Below the pieces are notes generated by a model. That model did no database searches. It was not told where the DNA came from and worked only from the letters and a program-made list of their open reading frames with translations. Source: Planctomycetota bacterium (GTDB taxonomy: Bacteria; Planctomycetota; UBA1135; GCA-002686595). From it: a stretch of DNA of 64,000 nucleotides. The stretch lies in the NCBI GenBank assembly GCA_029259635.1, contig JAJDEU010000001.1, positions 1 through 64,000 on the forward strand, given 5' to 3'. Within the stretch, counting starts at the first letter, position 1, and every line of letters begins with the position of its first letter. Positions 53,233 to 61,803 of the stretch are shown here, piece after piece. A program made the translations under genes and the position numbers.

Positions 53233-56022
53233 CTAGAAGACGCCGTTCTGAATCTGTACCAGGGCGATCAGCGCGGCTTGATTGGCGATGTTGCTCACGC
53301 CTGCACTCTGCATCTTGTTGAACAGAGTTCCGCCCCCGCCATACATCTCACTGGCTTTCGTCAGGAAGATCGTGTCCGAGGTCATGTTGTTTCCGTAGGC
53401 AAAGCTGGCCCACTCTTGGTACCTGTCGACACCGGTCGTCGTTCCGTTCGGAGGCAAGAAGTTGCACCAGACCGGAAGGCTTAGGTCGAGCGGCCCGACG
53501 GCTGCCTTAACCCAAGGACCATTGAGCGTGTCGCTCCACGACATGACGTTGAACCACGAGTAGTACGACTTGCGAAGTACGTCTTCGAGCATGGCGACAC
53601 TGGTGTTGTCATCGAGGTGATACACCGTTTGCACCATTCCGCGCATGGCGTTCTCCGAGATGGCCTGCTCGATGGCTTGCCGCCCGCGGTAGAGACCGTT
53701 CAGGAACTTGCCCGAGATGTTGGCCTGCATGAAGCCACTGCACGAAGCTTGGCCATCGACGATCACATCCCGAAGGAAGTCGTACCACGGCTTGAGGCGC
53801 GTGCGAAACTCGGAGTCGCCGAAGGCGTAAGCCCCATTGATCGCGTCGAGCTGCCAACCCTCTTGTCGTCCAAAGGTGAAGCCCGTACCGGGATACATGT
53901 CTACATACTGGCGGTCTGCGAGTAGGCCGGTTCCCTGAACGTAGCCGAACGAGCCGTTCTTGAACTGGTGATAGGAGAGGCGCGCGAGTTCCGCATGCAT
54001 CTCAAGATCATCCATCGAGAGCGAGTCGTTCCCGAGCCAACCCAAGACTTTCGGCGAGCGGGTGTACCGCGTGTAGTGCTGAAGGTCGTGCGGATCGAAC
54101 GAGCGCAGGGTGTTCTCGTAGGCCGGCTTGCGACCTTGATTGGTCACCGCCGTCGTCTGGAAGGTCGTCGTGTTTTTGGATCCGAACGGATCTTGGCTAC
54201 CGTTCACCGTCAGGAAGAAGGAGAAGGGCACATACTTATTGCTGCCCGAACCTTGGACCCAGTCTTCGACACGCGTCGGCTCGCCGTCGGTGGCATAGAT
54301 CACGTCGGCTTGACGATCGCTGTGCATCCGGTGGGTGAGCTGGAACTGTCGATAGCCGTCGATCGAGCCCGTCTCCGCGGTCATTATCCCGTCACAGATG
54401 AAGACTTCATCGCCACCCGTCATGCCGCCGTAGGGCACTCCGTAGGGGTGGGCCCAGCCAAGGACCGGCGAGTGGAACGGATAGCTGCCCGTCCCTGTGC
54501 CGTTGACCAACCGAGACAGTTGAGCACTGAAGCTGGACGAGAGCTGATTGCGCAGATTGGAGTGACCAACGTGCACCAGGCTCGGAAGCATGAAGGACTG
54601 GGGGAAGTAGCGAGCCGTGCTCGTATTCCACCAGGAGAAGTACTTATCACCGGTGCCGGAGTCGACTCCGCGCACGTTGAAGGCCATGCCCTCCATCTCT
54701 AACAAAGCCTTCGCGCGCGACTGGAATCCAACCGGGCAGATCGCCAAGCGACGATTGAACTGAGAGTGCGCCGGCATCAAGTGAAGCTGGTTAGCGGGCA
54801 TGGGCTCGACCAATTTGTAGGTCGTCTTACTGCCGCTAGTCTGTGGATTGATGTTGCCCCAGAACGGATCGTCGAAGGTTTGCAGAAGCATCCAACCGGA
54901 CGGAATCACGACGTCGAGGCTATCCCAGTACAGATCGCCGACAGGATCGTCGAGCGGACTGTTGCTGTTGTTATCCGGTCCGTTGTTGACGCGAATGTCC
55001 ATGAGCACGACGTGCTCCGTGGAGAGCGTACTGACGTAAGCGTGCACGCCCATCAAGTGCGGGAGTGTCGCCGTCGCGCCGGACTTCGGACTGTCCGGTT
55101 CCATGACCCCGTAGGTCCGGACCTGAGAGTGCAGGTCGCCGTACCGGCGAAACTCCATCCCGCCGCTGCCTTCGAGCGGACGTGTGCTGTAGCGATTGCC
55201 GAAGACATCGCGAGTTGCGATCTCGATCGACGAGCTATCCGAGAGCAGGCCAACGACACTGTTCTGAACGTTGACCGGTCCGCCAATGAGGTTCGCCATG
55301 CTCGCGCTGGCCGGCGTCACCGTTCCGGGCGTGTAGCCGACGACGATTTCGTATTGCTCGATCGTCCCCGCAGACTTTGCGGGGTCGCGTCGAACTCGAG
55401 CGATGAGCTCGACGACATCGGCGCCATCTCCAGCTGCGTCTGCATAGTGCGAGACGAGCTCGACCTGGCAAGCCACGGGCGTTGAGTCGTAGTCGAGGAT
55501 CGCGAACGGATTCTGACCGTCACTGCGCGGATACGTTCCGGGAGGCAACGGCAGGGTGCCGTGAATCAAGAACGAGCTTGTTGCGGGTAGTTCGACCTTG
55601 AACGCGCCGTAAGTCGCGCCGATCGCGGTGGGTGCCACTTGAGAGCCCCCGGTCGAACCGCTGCCGCCGCCGGGAGGAGGGGGAGGAGGGCTTCCGCCAC
55701 CACCACCTCCGCCGCCGCCACCACCGGAGCCGCCGGAACCTCCGCCGCCACCGCCGTGTCCTTCACCGCCACCACCGCCGCCAGAGGGCGGAGGCGCGCC
55801 GCCCGCGTCGACTGCGCCCGCGCCGGCTCCACCACCGCCGCATGCAGCTACAACGAGCCCCAATCCAATCGTAAGTCCGAGGACACGCAGGTGCCTCATC
55901 GCAGAATTCGCGCGCAAATCGGTGCCCTGATTCGAACGCGCGTTCATGGCGCCCATCAAACCGTTCCCAGCGGGCGAATGGAATGCATTCGCTCCGTCTT
56001 CTCCTTCAAACAAAGTACTCAC
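53233..56022 (-). CDS. Large secreted lipoprotein with Gly/Pro linker, unknown function
   Basis: A 929-residue exported protein. A hydrophobic segment ending VVAAC (lipobox) at about residue 61 is followed by a 65-residue low-complexity linker of Gly, Ser and Pro. The mature domain of about 800 residues has two parts. Residues 130-440 are beta-rich (PFAILDYDSTPVACQVELVS recalls N-terminal regions of exo-rhamnogalacturonan-lyase-like proteins, weakly). Residues 440-929 look helical, with many aromatic residues, as in (alpha/alpha) toroid lyases. No active site can be assigned. The start used is GTG 56022, after GGAAGGGAC; ATG 55899 (MRHLRVLG) is an equally good guess and gives a normal signal peptide. 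Confidence 0.68.
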   Translation of the reverse strand: MSTLFEGEDGANAFHSPAGNGLMGAMNARSNQGTDLRANSAMRHLRVLGLTIGLGLVVAACGGGGAGAGAVDAGGAPPPSGGGGGGEGHGGGGGGSGGSGGGGGGGGGGGSPPPPPPGGGSGSTGGSQVAPTAIGATYGAFKVELPATSSFLIHGTLPLPPGTYPRSDGQNPFAILDYDSTPVACQVELVSHYADAAGDGADVVELIARVRRDPAKSAGTIEQYEIVVGYTPGTVTPASASMANLIGGPVNVQNSVVGLLSDSSSIEIATRDVFGNRYSTRPLEGSGGMEFRRYGDLHSQVRTYGVMEPDSPKSGATATLPHLMGVHAYVSTLSTEHVVLMDIRVNNGPDNNSNSPLDDPVGDLYWDSLDVVIPSGWMLLQTFDDPFWGNINPQTSGSKTTYKLVEPMPANQLHLMPAHSQFNRRLAICPVGFQSRAKALLEMEGMAFNVRGVDSGTGDKYFSWWNTSTARYFPQSFMLPSLVHVGHSNLRNQLSSSFSAQLSRLVNGTGTGSYPFHSPVLGWAHPYGVPYGGMTGGDEVFICDGIMTAETGSIDGYRQFQLTHRMHSDRQADVIYATDGEPTRVEDWVQGSGSNKYVPFSFFLTVNGSQDPFGSKNTTTFQTTAVTNQGRKPAYENTLRSFDPHDLQHYTRYTRSPKVLGWLGNDSLSMDDLEMHAELARLSYHQFKNGSFGYVQGTGLLADRQYVDMYPGTGFTFGRQEGWQLDAINGAYAFGDSEFRTRLKPWYDFLRDVIVDGQASCSGFMQANISGKFLNGLYRGRQAIEQAISENAMRGMVQTVYHLDDNTSVAMLEDVLRKSYYSWFNVMSWSDTLNGPWVKAAVGPLDLSLPVWCNFLPPNGTTTGVDRYQEWASFAYGNNMTSDTIFLTKASEMYGGGGTLFNKMQSAGVSNIANQAALIALVQIQNGVF

Positions 56023-56389
56023 GGTGTCCCTTCCCTGGTGCGACCGCTATGGCCAATTGAATCTGGCCTGGTTCTCGAATTTCCCTGTGGTGGCAGGTCG
56101 GACCCAAGCGCGGCGGATCTTAAGGTAATAGCGGCAGAATTCTCACTGCAATGGCTGAGTAAAGCTCGTATTTGGGGTCTATTGAGGATTTGGAGGTCTT
56201 CATATGAGGACCTCTTAATCGCTCAAACCGCTCCTCGGCACGCTCCGGGGCGATGAGCTCCTCCGGCGAAGCGCGGGAGTGCTCGATTGGGAGTGAAGCC
56301 GCTCGGGGAAAAAAATTCGGACTGGTCTTCGAAAAAAATCAGTTCGAAGACCAGTCCGGAACTCTCGTCGAGTCGGAGAAGGGAGGAGT
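56023..56389. promoter_or_regulatory. Intergenic region with palindrome 56193-56214
   Basis: The 367-bp region between the lipoprotein start and the boxB stop. At 56193-56214 the near-palindrome GAGGTCTTCATATGAGGACC(TC) could be an operator for the lipoprotein gene or a small hairpin. The boxB terminator lies at 56308-56358. Nothing else supportable is seen. Confidence 0.4.
56308..56358 (-). terminator. Strong Rho-independent terminator after boxB
   Basis: A 16-bp perfect stem, CGGACTGGTCTTCGAA at 56318-56333 with its complement at 56343-56358. On the minus strand it is followed by AATTTTTTTCC. It marks the end of the boxC-boxB transcript. Confidence 0.92.
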
Positions 56390-57808
56390 CTACAGCTTGA
56401 CGTAGTCCATCTCGATGGGTTGGCCGTTAATCCCCTTTGCGGGCGGAGAAATCCACCCAGCGAACTCGCCGGGCTTGTAGCAGGGCACCATCAGGGAGTC
56501 GACGTAGGCGTTATCCGCCTCGGTGGGCAGAACCTCCGCCTCGATGGCGCTCCAGGCTTCTTCGGAGACCGGATTGCCCTCGACGTCAAAGCGAGCTTCA
56601 GCGTACATGCCAATTTTGCGATTGAATCGCTTGTGGGGCAGTCGAAAGCGGAACTCGACGCCCGCCTTCTCGCAGACGCGGTTCCAGTAGGCAACGCCCT
56701 TGTCGTTGTCCTTCACGTACTCATCGCGCAGGACTTCGTTCATGGCGTTGCGCATGGGGACCTCGCGCTTGACGAGCTTGCCGTCTTCCCAGACGTCCAT
56801 GTGATAGATCTCGTTCACGACCTTGTGGTCGTCCTCGATCTTGGATTCGAAGACGCGGCCTTTGAGACCAGCGGCGAAGAAGTTGGAGGCGTTCGAGGAG
56901 ATCTCACCGCCGAACAGGTCATTGGAGGACGAGTTCCAGAAGTTGATCTGGCGCTGAATGATCTCGAGTGGAATGGCGCCGTGGTCTTTGGGATCACAGC
57001 CCGGGTGCTCGTTCATTACTTCGCAGGTGCGCTGAATAATCCGGCCGATGCCGGTTTGGCCGACGAACAGGTGATGGGCTTCTTCGGTGAGCATGAAGCG
57101 ACAGCTGCGCGCGAGCGGATCGAAGCCGCTCTCGGCAAGGGCGAGTAGTTGGAACTTGCCGTCGCGATCGGTGAACATCGTGAAGCAGAAGAACGAGAGC
57201 CAGTTGCGGCAGGGCTCGTTGAAGGTTCCGAGGATGCGCGGGTGATCGGGATTGCCGGAGCGACGCTGGAGAAGCTCGTCGGCTTCCTCGCGACCGTCAC
57301 GACCGAAGTAGCGGTGCAGCACGTAGACCATGGCCCACAAATGGCGGCCCTCTTCGGCATTGACCTGGAATAGGTTGCGCATGTCGTAGAGAGACGGTGC
57401 GGTCTTTCCGAGCAAGCGCTGTTGCTCGACCGAGGCCGGCTCCGTGTCCGCTTGCGTAACGATGATGCGGCGCAGAGCGTTGCGGTGCTCACCGGGAACC
57501 TGCTGCCAGGCTTCCATCTCGGCGTCGTCGCCAAAGCCAATCGTTCGGTTCTTCTCGCTGGGCGTCAGGAAGATGCCCCAGCGATACTCGGGCATGGCGA
57601 CAAAGCCATAGTTGGCCCACCCGTCGCGATCGACGCTGACGGCCGTGCGCAGGTAGACCTCTTTCTCGTTGAAGTCCGTCGGACCCATCTCGCGCCACCA
57701 GTCGATGTAGTCCGGTTGCCAAGCTTCGAGAGCGCGTTGCAGTCGCTTGTCGGACTTGAGGTCCACGTTGTTGGGGATCTTTTGGCTGTAATCAATGGAG
57801 GTCGACAT
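56390..57808 (-). CDS. boxB: Benzoyl-CoA 2,3-epoxidase, oxygenase component BoxB
   Basis: A 472-residue di-iron monooxygenase component. With reductase BoxA it epoxidises benzoyl-CoA at C2-C3 during aerobic benzoate breakdown. Length and sequence match BoxB, for example LQRALEAWQPDYIDWWREMG, PEYRWGIFLTPSEKNRTIGF, RHLWAMVYVLHRYFG and FMLTEEAHHLFVGQTGIGRI. The E-x-x-H pairs EEGRH and EEAHH are the likely iron ligands. The ATG at 57808 follows AAGGAG by 8 bases, which decides the start. It lies 77 bp downstream of boxC. boxA is not in this window. Confidence 0.95.
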   Translation of the reverse strand: MSTSIDYSQKIPNNVDLKSDKRLQRALEAWQPDYIDWWREMGPTDFNEKEVYLRTAVSVDRDGWANYGFVAMPEYRWGIFLTPSEKNRTIGFGDDAEMEAWQQVPGEHRNALRRIIVTQADTEPASVEQQRLLGKTAPSLYDMRNLFQVNAEEGRHLWAMVYVLHRYFGRDGREEADELLQRRSGNPDHPRILGTFNEPCRNWLSFFCFTMFTDRDGKFQLLALAESGFDPLARSCRFMLTEEAHHLFVGQTGIGRIIQRTCEVMNEHPGCDPKDHGAIPLEIIQRQINFWNSSSNDLFGGEISSNASNFFAAGLKGRVFESKIEDDHKVVNEIYHMDVWEDGKLVKREVPMRNAMNEVLRDEYVKDNDKGVAYWNRVCEKAGVEFRFRLPHKRFNRKIGMYAEARFDVEGNPVSEEAWSAIEAEVLPTEADNAYVDSLMVPCYKPGEFAGWISPPAKGINGQPIEMDYVKL

Positions 57809-57885
57809 GGGGGGCTCCTTATGCAGAGGATTCTGAGAGTGTGGAGTTGGATTCGTTGAGCGGGTGGGGGGACGGAACGGGTGGC

Positions 57886-59547
57886 TCAGGTTCGCGTGTA
57901 GTCGAAGACGGGGCGTTGCGGAGTGCCGTAGCACTTGAGTGCACCGCTCTTACCGACCGCGTTCGGGCGCTGGAAGATCCAGTTCTGCCATGCGGAGAGA
58001 CGCCCGAAGATCTTGGTCTCCATCGTCTCGGGTCCGGCAAAGCGCAGGTTGGCTTCCATTCCGGTGAGCCCGTCCGGTGAGAAGGAGGCGCGCTCTTCAA
58101 TCGCGAGCCGCAGCTCGTCCTCCCAGTCGATGTCGTCCGGGGCGAAGGTTGCGAGGCCGAGCCCGTCGGCGGTGTCGGCGTCGATCACGCCCTTGTTCTC
58201 GAGGATACGGGCGGGCTGCTCGGGATCTCCCAAGAAGCGCGTCTCGAGGCGCGTGATGCCATTGGACATGGGGAAGGGGCCGCCGTTCGCGTCACTGATG
58301 CCCAGGTTCACCGGCATGTCGGGATCGTTCAGGACATAGGTGCGATCACAGGCGAGCGCCATCTCAAGGAAGGTACCGGCGAAGGCGGTGCCCTCGTCGG
58401 CGATCGCATAGAGGCTCTTGGCGGTCAAGTCGAGGCGCTTGAGCACGCGCTTGGCAAAGTGGCGCACCTCTGTGATGAACCAGTGCATCGAGTCCATCAC
58501 GATCTCGTCGGCGGCCAGCGCGACTTTTGGATCTCCGACGACGCGCAGGGTGATGAGGCCGATCTGGCTGAAGTTGAGGCGCAGGTCGAGCAGGCACAGG
58601 TCGAACTCGCGCAGGAGCTGGAACCACCACCAATCGGCACCCGCGGCGAGAATCTCTTCTTCGGACTTCGGGCCGAGTTCGTCGGGCAGGGTGACGGTAA
58701 GCTCGGCGACGCGCGTGTCGTGGTTGAGCTTGCAGCTCACGAACTTGCCGGACAGCACATCGTCCTCGTACTTCCACGCGACCGGCGTCAGCTCGACACC
58801 CTTGTCCGCGCGAATCGGCAGCTCGTCCGCAATCTCGCGCGCCATTTTGGTGACCGACTCGTCCCACTTGGAGAGCGGCGAGATGGCGTCGACCAAGTTC
58901 CACTCGACGGCGCGCTTACCCTTGATTCCTTCAGCGACGGTCGAGAAGACGTCACAGTGATCGCGGCGCAGCTTGCGCTTGTCGGTGATTCGCGTCAGTC
59001 CACCCGTGCCCGGCAGCACGCCGAGTAGCGGCAGTTCGGGATAGCTCACCGCACTGGACCGATCGTCGACGAGCAGAATCTTGTCGCAGGCAATCGCCAG
59101 CTCGTAGCCTCCGCCGGAAGCTGTGCCGTTGAGCGCGGCCAAGAACTTCACGCCCGAGTTCTCCGAGGCGTCCTCGATATAGAGCCGCGTCTCATTGGTG
59201 AACTTGCAGAAGTTGACTTTGAAGCCGTGCGGCGAGCCCGAGAGCATCGGGATGTTCGCTCCCGCGCAGAACACGCGGTCGAGACCGCCGGTGACGACGA
59301 CGCAGCGCACTTCGGGATGTTCAAAGCGAACGCGCGAGATCGCGTCGGCGAGCTCGAAATCCACTCCGATGTCATAGGAGTTGAGCTTGAGCTCGTTGTC
59401 CGGGTTCATTCCGCCCTCGGGATCGACGGCCATGACCAAGGTCGCGATGTCGCCTTCAAAGGAGAGTGTCCAGTGTCGGTAGCGGTCGGGGCTGGTCTGG
59501 AAGTCCAGACGAGTCTGGGGCTCTGTGGCAGTTGCGGTGGCCGTCAT
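57886..59547 (-). CDS. boxC: 2,3-Epoxybenzoyl-CoA dihydrolase BoxC
   Basis: A 553-residue crotonase-superfamily enzyme that opens the 2,3-epoxybenzoyl-CoA ring with two waters to give 3,4-dehydroadipyl-CoA semialdehyde and formate. Two crotonase-like domains are visible: residues 30-290 (CVVVTGGLDRVFCAGANIPM, NGTASGGGYELAIACDKIL) and 300-550 (AGTFLEMALACDRTYVL). The end ETKIFGRLSAWQNWIFQRPN is characteristic. An AGGACC ribosome site precedes the ATG. It shares an intergenic region of 101 bp with divergent boxR, which holds a palindrome. boxB follows downstream. Confidence 0.95.
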   Translation of the reverse strand: MTATATATEPQTRLDFQTSPDRYRHWTLSFEGDIATLVMAVDPEGGMNPDNELKLNSYDIGVDFELADAISRVRFEHPEVRCVVVTGGLDRVFCAGANIPMLSGSPHGFKVNFCKFTNETRLYIEDASENSGVKFLAALNGTASGGGYELAIACDKILLVDDRSSAVSYPELPLLGVLPGTGGLTRITDKRKLRRDHCDVFSTVAEGIKGKRAVEWNLVDAISPLSKWDESVTKMAREIADELPIRADKGVELTPVAWKYEDDVLSGKFVSCKLNHDTRVAELTVTLPDELGPKSEEEILAAGADWWWFQLLREFDLCLLDLRLNFSQIGLITLRVVGDPKVALAADEIVMDSMHWFITEVRHFAKRVLKRLDLTAKSLYAIADEGTAFAGTFLEMALACDRTYVLNDPDMPVNLGISDANGGPFPMSNGITRLETRFLGDPEQPARILENKGVIDADTADGLGLATFAPDDIDWEDELRLAIEERASFSPDGLTGMEANLRFAGPETMETKIFGRLSAWQNWIFQRPNAVGKSGALKCYGTPQRPVFDYTRT

Positions 59548-59582
59548 GGCAAAGGTCCTGATCGCGAAGTGCGGGAAGAACG

Positions 59583-59615
59583 ATGGGAAAGAGAATGGGA
59601 ATTAAAGTTCCCATT
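59583..59615. promoter_or_regulatory. Candidate BoxR operator between boxC and boxR
   Basis: The perfect inverted repeat AATGGGAA-TTAAAG-TTCCCATT spans 59594-59615. A third copy of ATGGGAA lies 12 bp to the left at 59583-59589. The site sits between divergent boxC and boxR, the expected place for BoxR control. It differs from the TGCA repeats described for the related BzdR regulator. Confidence 0.6.
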
Positions 59616-59648
59616 ACGGTTTGACGAGGGAATAATATAGCGCATTCC

Positions 59649-60392
59649 ATGGGAGCTCCATCCTTTCTTGCCGAATTAGGCCGAAGACTTCGCGAGGCAC
59701 GCCAAAAGCGCGGTCTCTCCGTAGCCGCGCTGGCCAGCGAGGCGGAGCTCTCGCGCCGCTACCTGACCGAGGCCGAAGCCGGCCGCGCCAATCCGAGCGT
59801 TTTGGTGCTCGGCCGCTTGGCTGCCGCTCTCTCGGTGAAGCTGCCGGACCTACTCGACATACCGCTGCGCGTTCGGCCGCTCGAGCGCATCGCGCTGGTT
59901 GGCTTGCGCGGCGCCGGCAAGTCGAGCGTCGGGCGTCAGCTCGCACAAGTCCTCGAGGCACCCTTCGTCGAACTCGACGGCCGCGTTGAGGAACTCTCGG
60001 GCATGAAGCTAGCGGAGATTTTTGAGGTCCACGGCGAAGAGCGCTTCCACCGGCTCGAAGCCGAAGCCCTCGAGAGTGTCCTCGCGGGCGGCGAGCGTCA
60101 GGTCGTCGCCGCCGGCGGATCGATTGTCGCATCGCCCACCAACTTCGAACGCCTGCGCAAGACCTGTCGCACGATCTGGCTGCGCGCGGATCCCGAAGAG
60201 CACTTCGGTCGGGTGCTCGCTCAAGGCGATGCGCGCCCGATGCGAAATCGCCCGCGCGCCATGGAAGAGCTGCGCGTCTTGCTCGCCGAACGCGAGCCGC
60301 TCTACTCGCAGTGCGAGTTATCCATCGATACCAGCGGCAAAGACGAGGCCCAAGTGCTGGCCGAGATCACGCGCTGGTGCCAAGCGCCTTAG
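59649..60392 (+). CDS. boxR: BoxR/BzdR-type regulator: HTH domain fused to shikimate-kinase-like domain
   Basis: A 247-residue transcriptional regulator. The N-terminal HTH_3 domain (LGRRLREARQKRGLSVAAL, LSRRYLTEAEAGRANPS) covers about residues 7-65. The C-terminal part is shikimate-kinase-like, with Walker A GLRGAGKSSVG and the VELDGRVEEL, VAAGGSIV and IWLRADPEEHF segments. In characterised BzdR/BoxR proteins this part binds benzoyl-CoA instead of shikimate and releases repression. It is divergent from boxC, fitting control of the box genes. The usual benzoate-CoA ligase is not in the window. Confidence 0.94.
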   Translation: MGAPSFLAELGRRLREARQKRGLSVAALASEAELSRRYLTEAEAGRANPSVLVLGRLAAALSVKLPDLLDIPLRVRPLERIALVGLRGAGKSSVGRQLAQVLEAPFVELDGRVEELSGMKLAEIFEVHGEERFHRLEAEALESVLAGGERQVVAAGGSIVASPTNFERLRKTCRTIWLRADPEEHFGRVLAQGDARPMRNRPRAMEELRVLLAEREPLYSQCELSIDTSGKDEAQVLAEITRWCQAP

Positions 60393-60620
60393 GTCGTCGC
60401 TCGTCGTTGTCGCCAGTGGATGACGACGCGAGAGGGTGACCCAAAGGGGCTCAATTCAAATTAGCTCGACCTGCGCGCGCGAGACTGTCGGTGAATTACA
60501 GATGCCCGCTGCACGCGCTTGAGGCACGCGGATTCGTTGACTCTGTCACTCTATTGAAACCTGCGGATGCACCGCGAAAACGCTCTCGATCCGACGAATA
60601 CGCTTTTTCGAAACTCGATC

Positions 60621-61088
60621 TCACTCCAGCGAGCTACCGAGCATGAAGAGCAGAGCGAAGATCACTAAGCCCACGCTCGAAAACACTATGCCGAGTATGG
60701 CGAATGCTTTCTTCTTATCGCTCTGAGCTATGCCGGCGATGCCGAGTCCGAGCGCGACGAAGTTCGCGGCAATTGCTGCGAAGAGGGCGAGTCCAAGGAC
60801 GATAGCTTCCGTTGAGGTCTCGTCGATTCCCCCGGGATTCGATGCCTCCATGAATCCGGCGACGATGATTAGCGCGGCGATTCCTGCGTCGCATACCAGC
60901 GCCAGCGCGAAGGACCAAATGCCGAAACCCGAATGAGACTTATCCCGGCGCTCGTCGAGTTTACCGTGCCAGTATTCGGGGTATTCAAATTCTTGCTCGA
61001 CGGGCAAGGGTGCACCGTCGCTAGACATGAAATGGGGAGCGTGCTCCCGCTCCGTGTGAGCATCAGTCGGTTGGATTGAAGAGCTCAT
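60621..61088 (-). CDS. Small membrane protein, DUF4190-like
   Basis: A 155-residue protein with a polar N-terminus of about 60 residues and three or four hydrophobic helices: SFALALVCDAGIAALIIVAG, IVLGLALFAAIAANFVALGL and FAILGIVFSSVGLVIFALLF. The pattern GLGIAGIAQSDKKKAFAILG is like DUF4190-type proteins, whose role is unknown. The ATG at 61088 overlaps the upstream gene's stop (ATGA). It lies 228 bp from boxR, which converges on it; nothing else is seen in that gap. Confidence 0.72.
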   Translation of the reverse strand: MSSSIQPTDAHTEREHAPHFMSSDGAPLPVEQEFEYPEYWHGKLDERRDKSHSGFGIWSFALALVCDAGIAALIIVAGFMEASNPGGIDETSTEAIVLGLALFAAIAANFVALGLGIAGIAQSDKKKAFAILGIVFSSVGLVIFALLFMLGSSLE

Positions 61089-61408
61089 TTCGAATCCCCG
61101 ACTCGGACCGGGACAAACTTCCGGACCTTTTTCGCGAGGATGCGATCCCGAATCAGGGCGTAGCCCATCGGCCAAAGAAACCAACCTGGAGTCGGTGTTT
61201 GACCTTGTGAAAGCAGGATCAGTGCGCCGAATCCGAACAGCCCGAAGAACGTGCCATAGACGATGCGCGTAGTGACGCCGAGGGGATAGACAATCGTGTC
61301 CTGACAGCTCGGGCACTCGAACTTGGGGAATCCGAGAAACGTGGGCTTGCTCTTCGCGGTGATCTGCGCGCCACACGACGTGCACGGAACGGGCTCTTTG
61401 GGGCTCAT
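61085..61408 (-). CDS. Small zinc-ribbon membrane protein
   Basis: A 107-residue protein with two CxxC pairs near the N-terminus (CTSCGAQI and CPSCQDTI), forming a probable zinc ribbon, then two membrane helices (IVYGTFFGLFGFGALILLS and WFLWPMGYALI). The C-terminus is basic (AKKVRKFVPVRVGDS). Its stop overlaps the start of the next membrane-protein gene by four bases, so the two are coupled. Function unknown. Confidence 0.75.
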   Translation of the reverse strand: MSPKEPVPCTSCGAQITAKSKPTFLGFPKFECPSCQDTIVYPLGVTTRIVYGTFFGLFGFGALILLSQGQTPTPGWFLWPMGYALIRDRILAKKVRKFVPVRVGDSK

Positions 61409-61803
61409 GGAACGGACTTCTCTGAGGTTGAGGAGCGAAGTGGAAGGCCGCCCTGGGGAGGCGCGGCATCATCTGCGAGTGCTCTCGGTATCGGGTTGCC
61501 GGAGAAGCCGACTCAATTCCAATTGCGATTCGGAGGCAACTGGCGATCAGCGGACGAGAATCACGACGAGGGCAGCGCTGAGATCGGGAACCGAGCCGCT
61601 CGTCCCGGTGAAGAGCGCGGCATTCGAAGAACCCGGATCTGCGCAGCGCGTCGTTCCATTCTCGCCGAAATCGACCGGAATGGCGCAAGCCTCGATTCGC
61701 GGCGAACGAGTTTTCCGGCATGAGCGACGGAACGACCGCACGGGCATTCTGAAGTCTACAATTCGCGCTTCGCTTCTACGCAATCGAGGAGCGCCGCACT
61801 CTC
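61409..61803. other. Divergent intergenic region before the SNF2 gene
   Basis: 395 bp with no gene I can support. A -10-like TACAAT at 61757-61762 lies about 40 bp before the SNF2 start, and GAGGAG at 61786-61791 is a possible ribosome site. A 78-codon frame on the minus strand has no recognisable features. Confidence 0.45.
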
